A stretch of DNA of 64,000 bases from Bilabrum cf. latius (Eukaryota > Bigyra: Bicosoecida > Bigyra > Bicosoecida): the NCBI GenBank assembly GCA_965178125.1, contig OZ237737.1, forward strand, positions 682,001 to 746,000, written 5' to 3'. Position 1 is the stretch's first letter. The number at the start of each line of letters is the position of its first letter. Made by a program: the position numbers and the translations under genes. Of this stretch, positions 59,709 through 64,000 are shown piece by piece. The notes beneath the pieces are model-generated. The model worked only from the letters and a program-made list of their open reading frames with translations. It was not told the origin of the DNA and searched no databases.

Positions 59709-62700
59709 ATGAACATTCACCACCTAAGCGTTCTTGATGATCAAAGGAATGAAGACGCCGTTGCTGCAGTGCTTGTGTCGTTTGAATGCTCTATCCGCAT
59801 CAACAAGCACGATGCGCAGCAGGGACTTGTATCTGTTCTTCCTGAGGGACTCATTGTTACAGTTCATAGAGAGAGAGCAACGGATGCCGCCGGGTCAGGG
59901 CAGGCGTTGCCTTCACCGGTGAAGTTTACAAGAGCGTCCATTCGTAGACGAATCCAGTCTGCATTGGCTGCTAGGGACAAACATGCAGCCGCGGTGCTCA
60001 CAATAGAGGAAGACAGCACATGTGCATGTTGTCTCCCTTTTTGCGGGGGCGATGATTTTGTTGTCAACACTGCTCAAATGCACGCCCAGTAGAAGCGCCT
60101 CGAAGCTCTGCACTCGTTGCTCCAACCAGAGCATGTACAAGCAATTGCTGCGAAGGCAAGCGCGGCAGTGCCAATTTGCGGGCCCCTCCAACATTTTGTC
60201 TTCCCCCGAGTGGAATGGCGGGACCACAGGTCTCATGTTGTCCTGGCTGCATGCAAGCCTGCCGCTCACATTGGAGCAAGCCCTGGGCAAGTCGATGCTG
60301 CGGTCGAGGAACACCTCGAGTGCATGCAGAGCGGGTCGGCAGTGCTGCCAGAGATCGCCAATCCGATCCATGGCAGCGGCATCGAGAGCCACGCCGCTGT
60401 GCGACTTGAGCTATCCCCTGCCGCACTGGTCCGCGCTGACCGAGGCTAGAAGGAGACAGGTCAATTGCGAGAGCAAAGCAACGAAGAAAGCGCTGAGCCA
60501 TCCACTGCACCTGCACAAGGTTTTGGGGCATTGCAATCGAAAGGGCGGCTGTCTGGCGCCTCGGCAAGCCGTGCGGTGGAGCCACTGGTAGCCGCTCTAT
60601 CAGAGTGGGGTGACGAATACAAAACCGCGCAATAGCCGTCCGAACCGGGAGCTGGACCTGGCGGGGGTCATGGCGGATCAAGCGGCTCAGATGATGCCGT
60701 GCTTGTTGAGCAGCACTGTGAGGGCTCACCTAGCCGCGGGCAGGGGCAGAGACCGACGGGGCTCGACCTGCGGCAGGTTGCATCGGGCGCAGCCTCCGCA
60801 AAGCAACTCCTGCTACTGGACTCCGATGGCCCCGGCTCGTAGCCTGCTGCATCCGGCGCGAATTATGCGGCTTCTTCCGGGTCTCGTTCTAATGGTCCTT
60901 TCGCGCATGAAGTTGTGTCGTGCACTTCAGAGATCATGCGTGTAGCAGCACGAGCCGGCGTGTCCGGGGCCTCCTCGCAGTAGCCACCTGGTACAGGTAG
61001 TGGCAGACAAGATGATGGTAGCCTCGCCAAGATCTAGGGCAGAATCAAGCAAATCTGGTTCGTAGCTCGAGAGCTCCTAGTGACGGAATGCTCCGGTGCC
61101 CTGGATGCTTGCACCACGGATGGCGTGCTCGAGGCATCGCTCACTGGCAGGGGGGGGCGCCCAGAAGCCCCAGCCTCACGTGGAACGCATGCCGCGGAAA
61201 GAGCAGAATCGAGCACTTCCACTGCAGATCCGCCGCATACGACTGGGTCAGACGGTGCTGCAGCAACCGCAGCTGCAGACGTGTCAAGTGCCGCCGCCGG
61301 GCTGCGAGAGCACCTGGTCAACGCAGGCGTCGCCTCATGGAGCCAAGATGCGCCGAGGTAGCTGCTGCGAGCCGTTCCAGTGCCTCAATGCAGCTAGGCA
61401 GTTCAGTGGTTCGGCAATAACTTGGGCCACATCGCAAAGGCCGTACTTGCGGCGAGCGAGGATGGCGCCGGCGGGCTGGCCTCGGTACAGGCTGATGCGG
61501 CCCTGGCAGACAGGTGGGTTCCGTTCCTTGCCGTGTGCAGCACGATTTGTACGGCACTGAAGGAGCGCTTTATTGCTCAGGTGGCAGCAGATGACCAGCG
61601 GAATGGCATCTAGGTGGCGTCCCTCCTGCCGTACTGCCGCAGGTATGCCCGGTCGCAAGCCACGAGGCGGCGCTGGCGGGATGCTGCTGATGTGTAGTGG
61701 AAGGCCTGGGAGTCGGCGTGCGGAACGGCTGCTTCCACTGGTATCGTCTCGCTAGATGCACTGAAGAGGCCCCTTGTCCCAGAGGCGGAGCCGGGCCAAG
61801 CCAGGGCGGCGTCAGGTGCAGATTCTCAGTACGCACAAGCCGGAGCATTCCTTGTGCTGAAACCGCGTCCAGAGGCCCGATCTCTCGACAACCTGGAGTC
61901 TGCTCTAGTGAGGCCCGTCCAACGAGCTTGCCGATACCCGCTGCTGGCACATGCGCTTGCGTCAGCCGCAGACAAGGCCCTGGCTTGCGTGGAAGAGTTT
62001 GCCGGTGGCGCGGGCGGGGAACGGGGCAAGGCAGACGGGGAGGCAGGAGTGCCCAGCATGGGTGACACGGAGAGAATTGCGGGAGCCTTGAGTGCCCTTG
62101 CAGTGGCAGCCAGGTCGCTGGAATCTAGTGCAGCAAGTTTTGCAGCTGCCGTGAACCAGTGCGCCTCGGAAGCAGAGATGGACCGGGCCCTGCAGCACCT
62201 TCATGCGCAGCTTCTTCGAGGCAACGCGCTTGCACCAGGCGCCGCTCTGCCCCCGCATGACGTGGTCGCACCTGGCCGCAAGCTGGGGTGGTGTATGCCG
62301 GATGCAGCCCAGAGTGGCCCAAGCACAGCTGCAACGACCAAAGGCGGCACCATCGGCTGGGTGGTGATGTGGGACAGGCACGATCACCCACTCGCGATTC
62401 GGCCGGTCGATAGTGCACCGCCATTGATCCGAGGCGCTGGCGCAGACGAGGCCGGCTCAAGCGCCAGCCCTGGGGACCCAGCAATAGCGACGTTAGTGCT
62501 CGCTTGGGCATCGGGTGGTGCAGATGCAGCAGCAGCCCAGTCCAAACAGAGTGGTAGTAGTGTGGGCGATGGTGCTCCACGGAAAGCAAAACCGGCCAGA
62601 AGACTCGTCAAACCTGGGGCAACACGTGCTTCCAAGATGCTGAAGCGAAAGCGTGCCATCGAAGCGACCATGATGGTGAAGCCAAAAGTAGAGAAGGGCG

Positions 62701-63503
62701 AAGGCTAGGGCAAAGCAAGCTTCAGACGAGGCGGCTCCAGTGGCGCTTCATCGGAGGGCACCCCAGCCGGAGGGGGTTGCGCGGCTGGCATGCCAAGGGG
62801 TGGCTCGGCTGGCCCGGGGGGAGAGTCCGGAGAGGCTGCTGCCGACTGGGAATGGGACAGCAGCGGGCCAACCCCTGCAATTCTTGCTCTCCATGGGATG
62901 CACGTGCTTCTACCGGACCAGCTTTTGCTCTCAACAGGCATTGCGCAGGCTTCCAGTGGCAGTCCCATCATGATCGCTGGGGACGCTGTTGTGCCTGCAG
63001 ACGGTGCTTGCAGTGCGCTCGGGCTCGCCGCGAGGGTGGATCTGGGCCGGTGCCACGCGCCCAGGGAGTTGTACAGGATATCAGATGCGAGCGATGCGTT
63101 TGCGTTCGATTTGTTCCATTCGTGGTCCGCTGTCGGCGGCGCAAGAGGCGATGGATCCACACTTGCGGCAGTGGAACGCATCTCTTTCGTGTTTGCTGGG
63201 AGGGTTGCTGCGATCGAAGCACGGCGAAGGCTGAATGATGTCATTGGTAAGCTCAAGGAGGGGCAAAACGCGTTGTTGCTCCAAAGCTCGGAGCAAGCTG
63301 CCGATGAGGATAGGTGCGCGGAGGGTGTTGGGCAATAGCACATCGACGCTCCAGGTGAGATGCCAGACCTGTCAGCCGCCCCTCGAGAAACTGGCCGGCG
63401 GCTAACTATGACGAGACGATCATCAGCAGCCGTACGCCGGAGATAGGATGCGTTGGCTGCGCTTGTCGGTAAGCTCAAAGCCAGTCGAACAGACCAGGGC
63501 TGA
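59709..63503 (+). CDS. RhoGEF (DH domain) protein, probably DH-PH
   Basis: 1,264 aa from ATG 59709 (MNIHHLSVLDDQRNEDAV) to TGA 63501, with about 13 TAGs (60090, 60447, 60633, 61359, 61611, 62706, 63336 and others) and no intron. The central region from about 61040 to 62150 has the DH order: WFVARELLVTECSGALD (conserved region 1), WFGNNLGHIAKAVLAASE, LLPYCRRYARSQATRRRW, then LVRPVQRACRYPLLAHAL, the signature helix of Dbl-family exchange factors. A PH-like segment may follow near 62280-62540 (GTIGWVVMWDRH). The second half has a basic stretch (ARRLVKPGATRASKMLKRKR) and a second possible strand-rich block near 62870-63240. Exchange factor for a Rho-family GTPase is the likely role; target unknown. 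Confidence 0.78.
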
Positions 63504-64000
63504 CGGACGTGGCTGTGTCTCGACCCCAGCTCGCATGGCCTCAACTGTTACAATATACGGTTAAACGATATATTCAAATTCTCAATGGTTTCTATGAATA
63601 TGCAGTCAAAACAATCGTGACGCCGCACACTGGAGCAATTACAACCCTCGATCGGCCAGACTCTGGTGCCCGATGGACCCTGCAGGATCATGTCCCGATT
63701 GTCTTGGGCATCTTCATGTCTCCTTGCAATTTACCATCTATTGTTCGAACAGGCGAGTGCGCGCCGGCCAGTTTCTTGGTCTCTACGAATTCGATCTTGC
63801 CACGTGATGGAGTCCCCTCCGCCGCACTGTGTGTCGACGATTTGGTGCTAGGACTATGAGCCAATCCGCTGCCAAGCGGTCCCAAACACAATGCATCAGT
63901 TTCACAAGCACGTACGGGGGATGCCATGCCGCAACTTATTCGATCAACTACGTTTTTGAGGCCAGAACAATCCGAAACTCGAGAGCGCGCGAAAACAGCT
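63504..64000. other. Right-end region without a supported gene
   Basis: About 500 bp after the RhoGEF stop. The part at 63540-63620 is AT-rich and looks non-coding. A minus-strand frame at 63688-63927 is listed separately with low confidence. Confidence 0.4.
63688..63927 (-). CDS. Possible small or partial hypothetical protein
   Basis: A 79-codon frame from ATG 63927 (MASPVRACETDALCLGPLG) to TGA 63690-63688. No TAG, no recognised motif. It could be a first exon of a minus-strand gene, a short gene convergent with the RhoGEF gene, or chance. Listed only because its position fits the tight alternating gene layout. Confidence 0.2.
   Translation of the reverse strand: MASPVRACETDALCLGPLGSGLAHSPSTKSSTHSAAEGTPSRGKIEFVETKKLAGAHSPVRTIDGKLQGDMKMPKTIGT

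Noticed and set aside
1218-63338. Standard-code reading of the TAGs as true stops, giving dozens of short genes or pseudogenes
   Set aside because: Frames continue across TAG without shift, mid-domain, in unrelated conserved genes, while TAA and TGA are absent inside them. Decay would produce all three stops and frameshifts.
1-64000. TAG read as leucine, as in some other eukaryotes
   Set aside because: The L15, 5-phosphatase, roadblock and AZUL sites all require or favour Gln, and Leu would break RGHKGQ and GFEGGQ.

Overview
This window is nuclear DNA of a unicellular-type eukaryote, GC-rich in its genes, with short spliceosomal introns and a non-standard genetic code. Read with the standard code, almost every gene appears broken by TAG. 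Read with TAG as glutamine, the pieces join in frame into 22 genes. Only TGA (18 genes) or TAA (4 genes) ends a gene. Several TAGs fall where the protein family has a strongly conserved Gln, most clearly twice in mitochondrial ribosomal protein L15. TAG=Gln with TAA and TGA as stops is the assignment of NCBI table 15. I cannot name the organism. Mitochondrial leaders, a 2-oxoadipate dehydrogenase E1, a mitoribosomal protein and a roadblock dynein light chain point to an aerobic eukaryote that probably has dynein-driven transport.

Layout. 1-6035 (+): inositol polyphosphate 5-phosphatase, 5' end outside the window. 6224-9178 (+): DHTKD1-like E1. 9391-12956 (-): ankyrin/coiled-coil/AT-hook protein with four introns. 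13098-14063 (+): uL15m. 14308-15697 (+): Sed5/syntaxin-5-like Qa-SNARE. 15924-16852 (-): p32/MAM33. 17108-17600 (+): roadblock/LC7. 17601-19829: AT-rich, gene-poor. 19830-21067 (-): coiled-coil protein. 21170-21513 (+): 75-aa coiled-coil protein. 21688-25917 (-): kinesin-5. 26021-27079 (+): NTF2-fold protein. 27345-29237 (-): acidic low-complexity protein. 29524-36846 (+): 2,440-aa intronless protein with PPR-like repeats. 36976-38661 (-): sarcosine/pipecolate oxidase family. 38780-44122 (-): JAMM-domain protein of 1,780 aa. 44237-50941 (+): cNMP-binding/kinase/PP2C fusion. 51070-52674 (+): unknown. 52784-53986 (-): Rpn8. 54102-55319 (+): secreted PI-PLC-like protein with a ShKT domain. 55606-58419 (-): UFD1/zinc-finger/AZUL-like protein. 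58580-59353 (+): Mpv17 family. 59709-63503 (+): RhoGEF. 63504-64000: little visible.

Genes are packed tightly and mostly alternate in strand, giving eight head-to-head pairs 100-290 bp apart. Fifteen introns of 80-183 nt were placed from protein continuity. Thirteen start GTGAG and thirteen end CGCAG. The very large genes have none. Several genes share themes. Mitochondrial function: DHTKD1-like E1, uL15m, p32, Mpv17, and probably the PPR protein. Ubiquitin/proteasome: Rpn8, the JAMM protein, UFD1-AZUL. Signalling: 5-phosphatase, PI-PLC, RhoGEF, kinase-PP2C. They do not form an operon-like pathway.
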